From contig CASDOQ010000013.1 in NCBI GenBank assembly GCA_949282345.1, positions 1-64,000 of the forward strand: a DNA stretch of 64,000 nt, in the 5' to 3' direction. Shown one piece after another: positions 26,101-34,824 of this stretch; the first letter of the stretch is position 1; the number at the start of each line of letters is the position of its first letter. This DNA is from an uncultured bacterium. Its GTDB lineage: Bacteria; Bacillota; Clostridia; Oscillospirales; CAG-272. The notes beneath the pieces are model-generated. The model had not been told where the DNA came from, did not search any database, and was given only the letters and a program-made list of their open reading frames with translations. The position numbers and the translations under genes are program-made.

Positions 26101-27533
26101 CGGATCCGAACGGCACCGATTTCCGTAATACCGCATCCGACGGCGGAAAGCCCGGTCGTTTCAATATCGAACACGACCGCATCCCCCGCAAGCTCGCCCT
26201 CGTGCGTTCCGTAGAGGATCGCGGCCGTATCGTTGACGAAATAGGCCTCCATCCCGTACAGGACTTTGAGTTCCGGGTATTTCTTCTCCTTCTCCAGCAT
26301 GATCTCCGGGAAGGCCTGTACGGTACCATGGTCGGTAATGCCGATGGCCGTATGTCCCCAGCGCTTGGCAGTGGCCACGATCTCGTCCGGGCGCGTCAGA
26401 GCATCCATCGAGGACATATTGGTGTGCAGATGTAGCTCTACGCGTTTTTCCGGCTCATCGTCGCGCCGGTAACGGTGCGAAATGCGGGCAATGCTGTTCG
26501 GCGCGATGACAAGCTCGTTATTCATGTACTGCTCACGATAGAGTTTTCCCTGCACGGCCAGTACGGCTCCCGGCTTGATATCCTTGGCAAAGGCGGCCGC
26601 CTCAGCCGAGAACGAGCGGCGCAGATAGATCGAGGACGAACTGTCGCTGATCCCGAGCACGACCGTCACGCGGTCGCCGTTCCGGCTCTCGCGCAGATCC
26701 TTGCTGAAGACTTCCCCGAAAACCAGAAGGCTTCCCCCTTCTTTTCCCTGCACGGCGGAGAGCGGTGTCGGGGAATCGAGCGGCATACCGCGCCCGAGGA
26801 TCCATTCCGGCGAAGAAATGTCAAAGAGCGAACTGCCGAGCTTCAGGGTTTTTTCGTCCTCGTGCCCGGCTTCCGATGCGGCATCGACAAGACTGACGCG
26901 CTTTTCATAATCGGGGTTCTCCATAGGGGGGAGGGATTCGCGGTGTCGGTTCTCGGCCTCCGCCATCCGCTTCATCTGCTCGGCCTGGCGGAGGCGTTCC
27001 TTTTCCGCAAAAGCTTCGGCTCTGGCGCGGCTCTTTTCCTCCGCATCCTCGCTCGAACGGATCGTGACGGTCTTTCTGACCCCGTACCGGCTCTCAAGAA
27101 TAGCGGAGAGAAGCCCAGCCGTTTTATCAAGGAGCGCTACGCCGGCCGCCGTGAAGGGGATCTCCACCGCCAGCGTATCGCCTTCGGTCCGGCAACGCGC
27201 CTCATAGAAAAATCCGTTGGAAACCGCGCCGATCTTGGCGGCCTCGCGATAGATCTCGGGCATCACCGACGGGGAAAACTCCTCCGGCGGATAATGCGGA
27301 AAAATCCGGAAAGAAAACGCCCCGGTAAGTGCGCACAGGTCGTCTTCCACAGCATAGAGTTCCTCCGCGTCCCGACGGGTCTTATAGGCCATATGTAATT
27401 CAAGCCGCGGCGGTTCGCGCGTTGCCCAGCGGAAACGCAGGATCTCCCCCTCGTCCAACAGGCGGCGGCGCATCTCATCCGCCGGATGATAACGGCTGCC
27501 GATGATCTTCTCGTATGCTTCTTTTTCGGTCAT
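23133..27533 (-). CDS. polC: DNA polymerase III, PolC-type
   Basis: Main replicative polymerase of low-GC Gram-positives, 1466 residues, full length. Order: N-terminal domain; OB fold (~245-340, GDRVTVVLGIS); PHP domain starting VELHLHTNMSSMD (~363); an inserted proofreading exonuclease (VFDIETTGLS, ~453, and HNANFDIGFI); then the C-family polymerase palm with GSRGSVGSSFVASMSG and catalytic PDIDLNFSGE (~990); Cys motif (CPSC, CPVCGTP); and helix-hairpin-helix near the C-terminus. ATG overlaps the ispG stop by four bases... the gene is the last of the leftward supercluster. Start supported by conserved N-terminal length. Confidence 0.98.
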   Translation of the reverse strand: MTEKEAYEKIIGSRYHPADEMRRRLLDEGEILRFRWATREPPRLELHMAYKTRRDAEELYAVEDDLCALTGAFSFRIFPHYPPEEFSPSVMPEIYREAAKIGAVSNGFFYEARCRTEGDTLAVEIPFTAAGVALLDKTAGLLSAILESRYGVRKTVTIRSSEDAEEKSRARAEAFAEKERLRQAEQMKRMAEAENRHRESLPPMENPDYEKRVSLVDAASEAGHEDEKTLKLGSSLFDISSPEWILGRGMPLDSPTPLSAVQGKEGGSLLVFGEVFSKDLRESRNGDRVTVVLGISDSSSSIYLRRSFSAEAAAFAKDIKPGAVLAVQGKLYREQYMNNELVIAPNSIARISHRYRRDDEPEKRVELHLHTNMSSMDALTRPDEIVATAKRWGHTAIGITDHGTVQAFPEIMLEKEKKYPELKVLYGMEAYFVNDTAAILYGTHEGELAGDAVVFDIETTGLSAVGCGITEIGAVRIRGGEILDSFCTFVNPEMPIPEKITEITHITDEMVKDAPKTEEALQSFLDFCGDSLLIAHNANFDIGFIRAAAERYGVPFTNPYLDTLALSRYLNPKLQKHTLDSLGAHYGLGDFNHHRASDDAAMLAAVFFKMLEQLDGEGIRTYGELATLLRDTTDPLRLKPYHMVIYARNMTGLKNLYKLVSYGYLKCYHRFPRIPKSVLDRHREGLIIGSACEAGELFRALLENRSESDLRTIVEYYDYLEIQPICNNRFLIREQTVADEEALRNLNRRIVALGRKYGRPVVATCDAHFLNKEDEICRKILLAGMKYPGADADVGLYLRTTGEMLEEFSYLGEATAREVVIENTQKIAAMVEDIRPIPKGNYPPHMDGAEEELQKLCWDRAHEWYGDPLPEIVETRLRRELDSIIKNGFAVLYMIAQKLVKFSEDNGYVVGSRGSVGSSFVASMSGISEVNPLAPHYRCPSCRHSEFFTDGSVGSGFDLPDKDCPVCGTPMISDGHDIPFETFLGFYGDKSPDIDLNFSGEVQGRVHKYTEELFGEGNVYRAGTIGTLADKTAYGYIMKYLEERKIALPRAEIDSMVSRCVGIKRTTGQHPGGIIVVPREYEVYDFTPIQHPADDPHSDIVTTHFQFSYLHDTILKLDELGHDMPTKYKMLERYTGKSVMDVKMNDKEIYKLFTSIEPLGVSAADVGCEIGTLGLPETGTRFVQQVLIDAQPKTFADLMQIEGLTHGTDVWLGNAQDLIKEGICDISEVVGTRDSIMLYLIRHGLENGMSFKIMEDVRKGRGLKPEYEEAMRAHEVPDWYIASCKKIKYMFPKAHAAAYAITAIRLGWYKIYYPKEFYAAYFTVAPGGFDAAVVSGGRAAVTKLINEIEGKDKKDTTQKDEEQLAAMMLAREAILRGVRFLPIDLYRSDATAFLPEDGGIRMPFLSLGGLGETAARKIVEAREKTGEIYSVEELREKAGLSKTVIELLRTHKVLDGLSETAQFTFF

Positions 27534-28612
27534 TTTTCCATTTCTTTCAGTTTGTTTATCAAAGTACCGATGATCTCATCCTCCCGGATCTTTCCGAGGA
27601 TCTCTCCGTGCGAAAAGAGAACGGCCTCTCCCCTGCCACCCGCGATCCCGATATCGGCCTCACGCGCTTCTCCGGGGCCGTTCACAACGCACCCCATCAG
27701 GGCGACCGTCAGCGGAAGCCTGTCCACCCCCGCCTCCCGGGTCGCTTCTTCAAAGCGGCGGGAAAGCGAGATCAGATCGATCCCGGTACGGCCGCAGGTC
27801 GGGCAGGATACGATCCGCAGGTGCGGCCGCACCGAAAGGCCGAGGGAAGCCAAGATCTCTTCGGCCGCGCGCACCTCTTGTACCGGATCATCGGTCAGCG
27901 AGACCCGGACGGTATCACCGATCCCTTCGGCGAGCAACGTACCGATGCCGACCGCGCCGCGTACCGTGGCGGCGGTTCCGCCGCCGGCCTCCGTCACACC
28001 GAGGTGGAGCGGATAATCGGTCCGCTCGGCCAATATCCGGTTGGCGGCGATCATGACGGGAACCGAGGAGGACTTCACCGAAACGGCAATGTCGTAAAAA
28101 TCCTCGGCTTCCAACAAGGCAATATGAGAAAGCGCACTCTCGGCGAGTGCCTCCGCGGTCGGCGCGCCGTACTTTGCAAGCAGTTCTTTTTCCAACGAGC
28201 CGCCGTTCACCCCGATGCGGATCGGTACGCCGTTTTTACGGCAGGCGGCGGCAACGGCCGCCACGCGGTCACGCCCCCCGATATTCCCGGGGTTAATGCG
28301 TATCTTATCCGCTCCGGCCTCGATCGCCGCCAGCGCCAGCCGGTAATCAAAATGAATATCGGCGCAGAGCGGAATGCCGATGCCGGACTCGTGCAGATAG
28401 GAAAAAACGCGCGCGGCTTCGGCATCCGGAACCGTCAGCCGGACCAGATCGCACCCTGCCGCCTCCAAAGCCCGCACTTGCCGCAGAGAAGCCTCAAAAT
28501 CATGCGGATCGGTGTTGGTCATCGATTGAACCGAAACAGGAGCGCCGCCGCCGATTTCGAGCGAGCCGGCGCGGATTGCACGGCTCTTGCGCCGCGTAGC
28601 GTAGAGATTCAT
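27530..28612 (-). CDS. ispG: 4-hydroxy-3-methylbut-2-enyl diphosphate synthase (flavodoxin/ferredoxin)
   Basis: Sixth step of the MEP isoprenoid pathway: converts MEcPP to HMBPP using a 4Fe-4S cluster. 360 residues, short bacterial form. TIM-barrel start VSVQSMTNTDPHD, substrate region DIHFDYRLAL and NPGNIGGRD, and cluster cysteines in SCPTCGRT (~270-275) and GCVVNGPGEA (~307). RBS CGGAGGCGTT. Downstream polC overlaps it by four bases. Dxr lies two genes upstream in the same operon, so two MEP steps are co-expressed. Confidence 0.97.
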   Translation of the reverse strand: MNLYATRRKSRAIRAGSLEIGGGAPVSVQSMTNTDPHDFEASLRQVRALEAAGCDLVRLTVPDAEAARVFSYLHESGIGIPLCADIHFDYRLALAAIEAGADKIRINPGNIGGRDRVAAVAAACRKNGVPIRIGVNGGSLEKELLAKYGAPTAEALAESALSHIALLEAEDFYDIAVSVKSSSVPVMIAANRILAERTDYPLHLGVTEAGGGTAATVRGAVGIGTLLAEGIGDTVRVSLTDDPVQEVRAAEEILASLGLSVRPHLRIVSCPTCGRTGIDLISLSRRFEEATREAGVDRLPLTVALMGCVVNGPGEAREADIGIAGGRGEAVLFSHGEILGKIREDEIIGTLINKLKEMEK

Positions 28613-28646
28613 AACGCCTCCGAAAAGATCAGAATAGGAAGATCAG

Positions 28647-29690
28647 TCAACGAAACAGCTTGACAATATCCTTTCCCGTAATGAGGATCATCAGACCGAA
28701 AAGCAGGAGGAGTCCCGCGGTGTGGATCAGATTTTCCACCTTTTGCGGCACCGGCTTCCGGGTGATCATCTCCCAGAGTACAAAAACGATATGCCCGCCG
28801 TCGAGCGCGGGGAGCGGGAAAAGATTGACGACGCCGAGGTTCAGACTGATGACCGAAACGAGATAGAGGAAATTCCAGACCCCGCTCCGGGCGGCATCGG
28901 TCATGGCGCCCGCCACTCCGACCGGCCCCGAGACCGCGTCCACCCCATAACGTCCCGTCAAAAGATCAAAGAAGGATTCCCATACCATGCGCACCGTCAT
29001 GGTAGAACGGTAAAATGCCTGGCGGAAAATGCCGAAAAAGCCGGTATCGTCCTCGGTCAGGTAAAAATCCCGGCCACCCATCAATTGCCCGTCTTCAATA
29101 AAAGTGGGGAAATTCACATCGGAGAGCGTGACCTCTTCCCCGTCGCGCAGAACCCTGACCTTTACCGGCCGGATACCGCGCCGCATGATCTCATAATCGA
29201 GCTCCGTGCCGATATGCACGCGCCGACCGTCAACAGAGAGGATCACGTCCCCCTCCCGCAGGCCCGAGTCATAACTGGAAACGGGTCTCTCCACGTCCGA
29301 AAAGCGGCCGACCGTCGTTCCGGTGCGCGTTCCCGGAAGCGCCGATACGATCAGCAGAATGATCAGCGCACCGACGAGAAGATTGGTCAGCGCACCGGCC
29401 GCCATAATGATCAGGCGCTGCCACGCGGGCTTGGTGCAGAGCGCGTCCGGCTCCCCGGAGGCTTGCTCTTCTCCCGCCATACTGACGTATCCCCCTATCG
29501 GGAAAAGACATATTTTGTAAACAGTACTTGTCTTTTTGGAAGTAATAGAAACAAGTTTCGGCCCCATCCCGATCGAAAACTCCAACACCCGTACCCCGCA
29601 GGCGCGGGCGGCGAGAAAATGCCCGCATTCATGCACAAGGATCAGAATGCCGAACGCAAGGACCGCCAGCAAAACATAAACGAATTCCAT
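28647..29690 (-). CDS. rseP: RseP-type site-2 membrane metalloprotease
   Basis: Intramembrane zinc protease (M50) that cleaves membrane-bound regulators and signal peptide remnants. 347 residues from the ATG at 29688-29690, which overlaps the dxr stop (TGATG) and follows AGAGGAG; a TTG two codons upstream is less likely. HECGH at residues 20-24 in the first membrane helix, a PDZ domain in the middle (GLREGDVILSVDGRRV) and the second active-site motif NLFPLPALDGGH near the C-terminus. Length is slightly short of the E. coli protein, as usual in Clostridia with one PDZ domain. Confidence 0.96.
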   Translation of the reverse strand: MEFVYVLLAVLAFGILILVHECGHFLAARACGVRVLEFSIGMGPKLVSITSKKTSTVYKICLFPIGGYVSMAGEEQASGEPDALCTKPAWQRLIIMAAGALTNLLVGALIILLIVSALPGTRTGTTVGRFSDVERPVSSYDSGLREGDVILSVDGRRVHIGTELDYEIMRRGIRPVKVRVLRDGEEVTLSDVNFPTFIEDGQLMGGRDFYLTEDDTGFFGIFRQAFYRSTMTVRMVWESFFDLLTGRYGVDAVSGPVGVAGAMTDAARSGVWNFLYLVSVISLNLGVVNLFPLPALDGGHIVFVLWEMITRKPVPQKVENLIHTAGLLLLFGLMILITGKDIVKLFR

Positions 29691-30871
29691 CAAGTTCTCC
29701 TCTTACCTGTTATGAGCTCTTCCGTAATTCTTCGGGCGGCGGCGTCGGCCGAAAGGATCCCCTCCAGCGATCTTTCCGAAAAAAGATCCGCCGCGGCATC
29801 ATAGGCCGCCGCCACCGTGCGCGGGATATCCGCAAAAGATATCCGATCGTTGAGAAATGCGCCGACCGCCACCTCATCGGCGGCGTTCAGCACGGCAGGA
29901 GCGGCTCCTCCGCAAAGGATTGCCCGACGGCAGAGCGGCAGAAGCGGGAAGGCCTCTTCATCCGGGCGGGAAAAACTGAGCGTCGCCAGTTCCGCAAGAT
30001 CCAGCGGCGGGATCACCGCCTGTGCCCGATCGGGATACGACAGAGCGTACTGCACGCAGCTCCGCATATCGGGGACGGAAAGCTGTGCAATGACCGTGTT
30101 ATCAATATATTCCACCGCAGAATGAATTATACTCTCGCGGTGTACGAGAACCGTAACGTCCTCGGGCTTCACGTCAAAAAGATGGACCGCCTCGATCAGT
30201 TCAAAGCCCTTGTTCATCAGCGTGGCGGAGTCGACCGTGATCTTCTCCCCCATCCGCCAGGTAGGATGGGCCAGTGTCTGCGCTTTGGTCACGGCCTCGA
30301 GCTCTGCTTTCCCGTAACCGTAGAAAGGACCGCCGGAAGCCGTCAGGAGGATCCGGCGCACCTCGCCCGGATGCCCCGAGAGAAGGCACTGAAAGATCGC
30401 GCAGTGTTCACTGTCTACCGGGAGAAGTTCCGCAGAGTTTTCCCGCGCGGTCCTCTTCACGATCTCCCCGGCGATCACCAGAGATTCCTTGTTGGAGAGT
30501 GCAAGCCGCAGTCCCCGTCGCAGGACCGCCAGCGTCGGGGCAAGACCGTCCTTACCGAGGATCGCATTCACGACGGCGGTGGCATGGGTCTCTGCAATGG
30601 CGGCAAGCAGTCCCTCCTCGCCGGAAAGAATGCGGGTGGCGGTATCGCGCACGCGCACACGCAGATCGGCCGCCGCGGACGGGTCGGTCACGGCGCAGAG
30701 GCGTGGAGAAAAAACGCGTATCTGCTCTTCCAGAAGCGCAACCGAACGGCGCGCAGAAAGTAGATCCACCGCGATCCCCTGCTCTGCCGCCACGGAAAGA
30801 GCCTGACGCCCCACGGAGCCCGTAGACCCAAGCACCGCAAGCCGCTCCGGGAAAGAAAAATGGTTTTTCAT
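29690..30871 (-). CDS. dxr: 1-deoxy-D-xylulose 5-phosphate reductoisomerase
   Basis: Second step of the MEP pathway: DXP to MEP with NADPH, cytoplasmic. 393 residues. NADPH motif GSTGSVGRQAL (residues ~15-25), metal/substrate residues in PVDSEHCAIFQCL, flexible loop ASGGPF, and MGEKITVDSATLMNKG. RBS GAAAGGAGATCCT before the ATG. It overlaps rseP by one to two bases. Full length with all usual motifs. Confidence 0.97.
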   Translation of the reverse strand: MKNHFSFPERLAVLGSTGSVGRQALSVAAEQGIAVDLLSARRSVALLEEQIRVFSPRLCAVTDPSAAADLRVRVRDTATRILSGEEGLLAAIAETHATAVVNAILGKDGLAPTLAVLRRGLRLALSNKESLVIAGEIVKRTARENSAELLPVDSEHCAIFQCLLSGHPGEVRRILLTASGGPFYGYGKAELEAVTKAQTLAHPTWRMGEKITVDSATLMNKGFELIEAVHLFDVKPEDVTVLVHRESIIHSAVEYIDNTVIAQLSVPDMRSCVQYALSYPDRAQAVIPPLDLAELATLSFSRPDEEAFPLLPLCRRAILCGGAAPAVLNAADEVAVGAFLNDRISFADIPRTVAAAYDAAADLFSERSLEGILSADAAARRITEELITGKRRT

Positions 30872-30925
30872 AGGATCTCCTTTCGGAAGGAAGAGAGAGG
30901 CGAGGAAAAATCCCCGCCTTTCCGA

Positions 30926-31756
30926 TCAATAAAAGAGATGGGTACCCGAGCTGATAAGGTACAGAAAGAGGAAGAGGGGCGCCGTGGCGATCACCGAATC
31001 AAAGCGATCCAGCACGCCTCCGTGTCCCGGGAAGATCCGACCGTAATCCTTGATCGCGTTTTCCCGCTTGATAACCGAAAGCGCCAGATCCCCGATCTGG
31101 GAAACGACCGAAACGCAGAGCGCACAAAGGGCAAGTACGGGATAATTGGGGGTCAGGTCTTCTTTCCCAAGGATCAGACCGTACGAGAGAAACGCGGCGA
31201 TGCAGAAGACAATGCCGCCGATGCTTCCCTCCACGGTCTTTTTCGGGCTGACGTCGGGTGCCAGCTTATGCCGGCCGAAAAGCCGCCCGGTAAAATAGGC
31301 AAAAGTATCGGTGATCCACGCACCGAGATAGGGCAGAAGGAACCAGTATACTCCGTTCGGAATATAGCGCAAAAGTGCCAGCGAGACAAAAGCCATCGTC
31401 AGATAGAAGCACCCGGCAAAAGCGCGCGAAGCCTCCGCGAACGTGAAGCGACCTCCGCGAAAAACAGAGAGTCCCATCAAATACAGAAAAAACAGAAAGA
31501 AGAGCGCCGCCGTCAGCAAAAGATATTTCCCTGCCTCGGAGCCGAAAAAGGCGCAGAAAGGGAGAGCGGCACCCAAGAGAAGCGCGGGGACGAGAACGAA
31601 AGGCTCCCCGGAAAGCGAAAGGCAGCGCAACAGTTCAAAAATCCCTACGGCGCAAAGGACGGCGCACGCCGCCGGGTATACGACGGTATCCGAGAAGATC
31701 AGGATCGGGACGAACAGGCAAAGCAGGACCGACGCCGTAATGATTCTCGTTTTCAT
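30926..31756 (-). CDS. cdsA: Phosphatidate cytidylyltransferase
   Basis: Membrane enzyme making CDP-diacylglycerol from phosphatidate and CTP. 276 residues from the ATG at 31754-31756, preceded by CGGAGGTGTGAA; the longer open frame is an upstream overlap. Seven to eight membrane helices. The family signature is near the C-terminus: ITDTFAYFTGRLFGRHKL, then SPKKTVEGSIGG. Start overlaps the uppS stop by four bases (ATGA). Confidence 0.96.
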   Translation of the reverse strand: MKTRIITASVLLCLFVPILIFSDTVVYPAACAVLCAVGIFELLRCLSLSGEPFVLVPALLLGAALPFCAFFGSEAGKYLLLTAALFFLFFLYLMGLSVFRGGRFTFAEASRAFAGCFYLTMAFVSLALLRYIPNGVYWFLLPYLGAWITDTFAYFTGRLFGRHKLAPDVSPKKTVEGSIGGIVFCIAAFLSYGLILGKEDLTPNYPVLALCALCVSVVSQIGDLALSVIKRENAIKDYGRIFPGHGGVLDRFDSVIATAPLFLFLYLISSGTHLFY

Positions 31757-32475
31757 TTCACACCTCCGAAGCGGCGGACACGCCCGGCGTAGGAATGCAG
31801 GGCCTCGTCCACGTCGCGCTCCTTCATATCCGGCCAAAGCGTTTGGGTGGAATAAAGTTCGGAATACGATGCCTGCCAGAGCAGGAAGTTGGAAAGACGG
31901 CGCTCCCCCGCCGTCCGGACAATGAGATCCGGGTCGGGAGAATGGGCCGTATACAGGTGGGAAGCGATATCCTCCTGCGTGACGGCAGTTTTTCCCTCCG
32001 CAAGGAGAGAGTTCACCGCGTGCACGATCTCGTCGCGGCCGCCGTAATTGATCGCAATATTCAGCGTATAATCGTCAAAAAGCGCGGCCGACTCGCGTTC
32101 CAAACGCTCCATCTTCTCGCGCAGTTCCGGCGAAAGTGGGGACTTATCTCCGATAAAAACGAAACGGACCCCATGCTGGCGGTATTCGGCAAGAAGCGTA
32201 TCGACGTACTTGTCAAAGAGCTTCATCAGCGCGTCGACTTCGTCTTTCGGACGGCTCCAGTTTTCAGTGGAAAAAGCATAGACCGTCACCGTCCGGATAC
32301 CGATCTTTTTGCAATAACGGAAAATACGACGGCAGGCCTCAGCCCCTGCCGCATGTCCCGCCTTGCGCGGCAGTCCCCGGCGGCGTGCCCAACGGCCGTG
32401 TCCATCCATGATGAACGCGACGTGGGCAGGCACCGCAGCGGGCGCACCGACTGCTTTTTTACGGAAAAGCCCCAT
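31753..32475 (-). CDS. uppS: Isoprenyl (undecaprenyl) diphosphate synthase
   Basis: Cis-prenyltransferase that builds the lipid carrier for peptidoglycan and other envelope polymers. 240 residues. Catalytic P-loop-like motif FIMDGHGRWARRRG (residues ~22-35, Asp at ~24), STENWSRP, INYGGRDEI and RTAGERRLSNFLLWQ near the C-terminus. Overlaps frr by one base at its start and cdsA at its end. Confidence 0.97.
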   Translation of the reverse strand: MGLFRKKAVGAPAAVPAHVAFIMDGHGRWARRRGLPRKAGHAAGAEACRRIFRYCKKIGIRTVTVYAFSTENWSRPKDEVDALMKLFDKYVDTLLAEYRQHGVRFVFIGDKSPLSPELREKMERLERESAALFDDYTLNIAINYGGRDEIVHAVNSLLAEGKTAVTQEDIASHLYTAHSPDPDLIVRTAGERRLSNFLLWQASYSELYSTQTLWPDMKERDVDEALHSYAGRVRRFGGVK

Positions 32476-33029
32476 CAGATCTCCATGATCTCCTTCTGCT
32501 TGGCGGCTGTCACTTCGTCGATCCCCTTGATATACTTATCGGTAAGATCCTGCACCTGCTTGTCGCCCGCTTTGGCCTCGTCCTCGGTCATCTCGTTGTT
32601 CTTCTTCTTGGCTTTGATGGCATCGTTGGCTTCGCGGCGGATATTGCGGACGGCGACCTTGGCGTCCTCGCCCATTTTGGCGACCTGCTTCGTCATGGCG
32701 CGGCGGGTCTCCTCGGTCATCGCCGGGAAGATAATGCGGATGCAGGAGCCGTCGTTCTGCGGGTTCAGGCCGAGGTCGGAAGCGAGGATAGCCTTCTCGA
32801 TCGCCTTAAGCTGGCTCTTATCCCACGAATTGATCAGCAGGGTGCGCGCGTCCGTTACCTTCATCTCCGCAATCTGGTTGATGGGGGTCGGCGTGCCGTA
32901 ATAGTCGATCGTCACCTTGGAAAGCACCTCGGGGCTTGCGCGCCCGACGCGGAGCACCAGCAGGGATTTGCCGTATGCCTCCACGCTCTTTTTCATCTTG
33001 CTCTCAAATTCAGCGGTTTCAAATTTCAT
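32475..33029 (-). CDS. frr: Ribosome recycling factor
   Basis: Splits the post-termination ribosome together with EF-G. 184 residues from the ATG at 33027-33029, preceded by AAAAGGAGATACAGAC; a longer frame overlaps pyrH. Conserved segments: VGRASPEVLSKVTIDYYGTP, PQNDGSCIRI, FPAMTEETRR and VRNIRREAND. Length is exactly that of the family. Confidence 0.98.
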   Translation of the reverse strand: MKFETAEFESKMKKSVEAYGKSLLVLRVGRASPEVLSKVTIDYYGTPTPINQIAEMKVTDARTLLINSWDKSQLKAIEKAILASDLGLNPQNDGSCIRIIFPAMTEETRRAMTKQVAKMGEDAKVAVRNIRREANDAIKAKKKNNEMTEDEAKAGDKQVQDLTDKYIKGIDEVTAAKQKEIMEI

Positions 33030-33055
33030 GTCTGTATCTCCTTTTCCTTGTTTTT

Positions 33056-33766
33056 TCACTCGGCGATGACCGTCCCAAGGGCTTCCCCCATGACGGCGCG
33101 GTAAATATTTTCGGCCCGGTCAAGACCGAAGACCAACGTTTTCATTTTGTTATCCATGCAGAGAGCGGCGGCGGTGGAATCGATCACCTTCAGATTCTTC
33201 CCGAGAATTTCGGAATAGGAGATCGTGTCGAGTTTGCGGGCGGTCGGATCTTTACGCGGATCCGCCGTGTACACGCCGTCAATATTTTTGGCCATCAGCA
33301 TGGCATCCGCGCCGATTTCGATCGCGCGGAGCGCTCCGGCCGTATCGGTTGAGAAATAGGGACGGCCGAGGCCGCAGGCAAAGATGACGACGCGCCCGGC
33401 CTCAAGATGTGAGACGGCGGCATCCCGCGTGTAATACTCCCCGACTTCTTTCATATCCACGGCGCAAAGGACGCGGGCATCCATCCCGGTGCGGATAAAG
33501 GCATCCTGTAGATACAGGGAGTTGATGGCCGTGGCCAGCATCCCCATGTAATCCCCGCGGGTGCGATCGATCGGGACCTCTGCTCGGCCGCCGCGCCAGA
33601 TATTCCCGGCTCCCACGATCACGGCAACCTGAACCCCGGCCAAAAGGCAACGGTTGATCGCCCGGGCGACCTCACTCACAAACGCATCGTTCAGAATTCC
33701 GTCTCCGCCGGCGGCCAATGCTTCTCCGGACAGTTTGAGAAGTACCCGTTTATATTTCGGTTCCAT
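33056..33766 (-). CDS. pyrH: UMP kinase
   Basis: Hexameric kinase turning UMP to UDP, allosterically controlled. 236 residues. Motifs: VLLKLSGEAL (residues ~6-15), VGAGNIWRG, TRGDYMGMLATAIN, TDTAGALRAIEIGAD and KNIDGVYTADPRKDP. Typical length. It has its own promoter in the tsf-pyrH gap as well as lying in the supercluster. Confidence 0.98.
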   Translation of the reverse strand: MEPKYKRVLLKLSGEALAAGGDGILNDAFVSEVARAINRCLLAGVQVAVIVGAGNIWRGGRAEVPIDRTRGDYMGMLATAINSLYLQDAFIRTGMDARVLCAVDMKEVGEYYTRDAAVSHLEAGRVVIFACGLGRPYFSTDTAGALRAIEIGADAMLMAKNIDGVYTADPRKDPTARKLDTISYSEILGKNLKVIDSTAAALCMDNKMKTLVFGLDRAENIYRAVMGEALGTVIAE

Positions 33767-33804
33767 ACGCTCTTTCTTTCCTCATAAAAAATTTATTCTT
33801 TTCT

Positions 33805-33833
33805 ATTGTAGCATATCCGCCGGATGAATGCAA
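33805..33833 (-). promoter_or_regulatory. Sigma-A promoter before pyrH
   Basis: On the minus strand TTGCAT (33828-33833), 17 bases, TACAAT (33805-33810), placed just after the tsf terminator, so the pyrH-frr-uppS... block can be transcribed separately. Confidence 0.7.
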
Positions 33834-33837
33834 GAAA

Positions 33838-33859
33838 AAAGACGGGGAAACCCGTCTTT
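33838..33859 (-). terminator. Terminator after tsf
   Basis: Minus strand AAAGACGGG pairs with CCCGTCTTT around a four-base loop and is followed by TTTCTT. It begins about 24 bases after the tsf stop. Confidence 0.8.
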
Positions 33860-33882
33860 CTTCCGAAAAATTTCTTGAAAAG

Positions 33883-34803
33883 TTATTGCTGAACCATTTT
33901 GGCAATCTCTTCCGCAAAGTTTTCTTCACGTTTTTGAATGCCTTCGCCCTTATCGTAGCGATAGAACTTCGTGACCTTGATCGCTCCGCCGAACTCACGG
34001 GCAGCGGCGGCAATATACTTACCGACGGTCAGAGAGTCGTCCTTGACATAGGGCTGTTCGGTCAGACAGTTGGTCTCATAGAATTTGCCGAGCTTCCCGT
34101 TGATGATGCCTTCCAGAACCTTGGCGGGCTTGCCGGCGAACTTCGGATCCTGTTCCATCTGCTTGGAAAGGATGTCCTTTTCCTCCGCGAGGACAGACTC
34201 GGGAACCGAGGCACGATCGACGTACTGGCTGGGGAGCGCCGCGGCCTGCAAGGCAATATTCTTGGCAAATTCGGCAAAGCCGGGATTGGAGACAGCGGCA
34301 TCATCGGCCTGGAAGCAGATGATAACGCCGGTGGCCCCGCCGCCGTGCACATACGTGCTGACAACGCCTTCCGCGATCACGAAACGGCGCAGGCTGAGTT
34401 TTTCCCCAATGGTAAAGGTCTTTTCCTGCAGAGCGGCCTCGACGGTCTGCCCGTCCGCCATCGTCTTGCCCATCAGTTCCTCGACCGAAGCGGGACGGGT
34501 GGCGATGATGGTTTCGAGAATGCTCCGGACAAAGGCGCGGAAGCTCTCGTTCTTGGCAACGAAGTCGGTCTCCGAGTTGACCTCGATCATAGCGGTGACG
34601 TCTCCGACGGTGAGGATATCGACGATCCCCTCGGCGGCGATACGGCTCGCCTTCTTGGCGGTGGCGGCCATGCCCTTTTCACGCAGAACCTTCACAGCCT
34701 CTTCCATATTGCCGTCGGCTTCGGTCAGCGCGCGCTTGCAGTCCATCATCCCGCAACCGGTCTGGCGGCGGAGTTCTGCTACGTCTTTTGCAGTAAATGC
34801 CAT
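33883..34803 (-). CDS. tsf: Translation elongation factor Ts
   Basis: Nucleotide exchange factor for EF-Tu. 306 residues. N-terminal UBA-like region with LRRQTGCGMMDCKRALTEAD, followed by EVNSETDFVAKNESF and a C-terminal dimerisation region. RBS CGGAGGATTAAAAAT. Directly downstream of rpsB (21 bases), the standard pair. Confidence 0.98.
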   Translation of the reverse strand: MAFTAKDVAELRRQTGCGMMDCKRALTEADGNMEEAVKVLREKGMAATAKKASRIAAEGIVDILTVGDVTAMIEVNSETDFVAKNESFRAFVRSILETIIATRPASVEELMGKTMADGQTVEAALQEKTFTIGEKLSLRRFVIAEGVVSTYVHGGGATGVIICFQADDAAVSNPGFAEFAKNIALQAAALPSQYVDRASVPESVLAEEKDILSKQMEQDPKFAGKPAKVLEGIINGKLGKFYETNCLTEQPYVKDDSLTVGKYIAAAAREFGGAIKVTKFYRYDKGEGIQKREENFAEEIAKMVQQ

Positions 34804-34824
34804 ATTTTTAATCCTCCGTGTTTT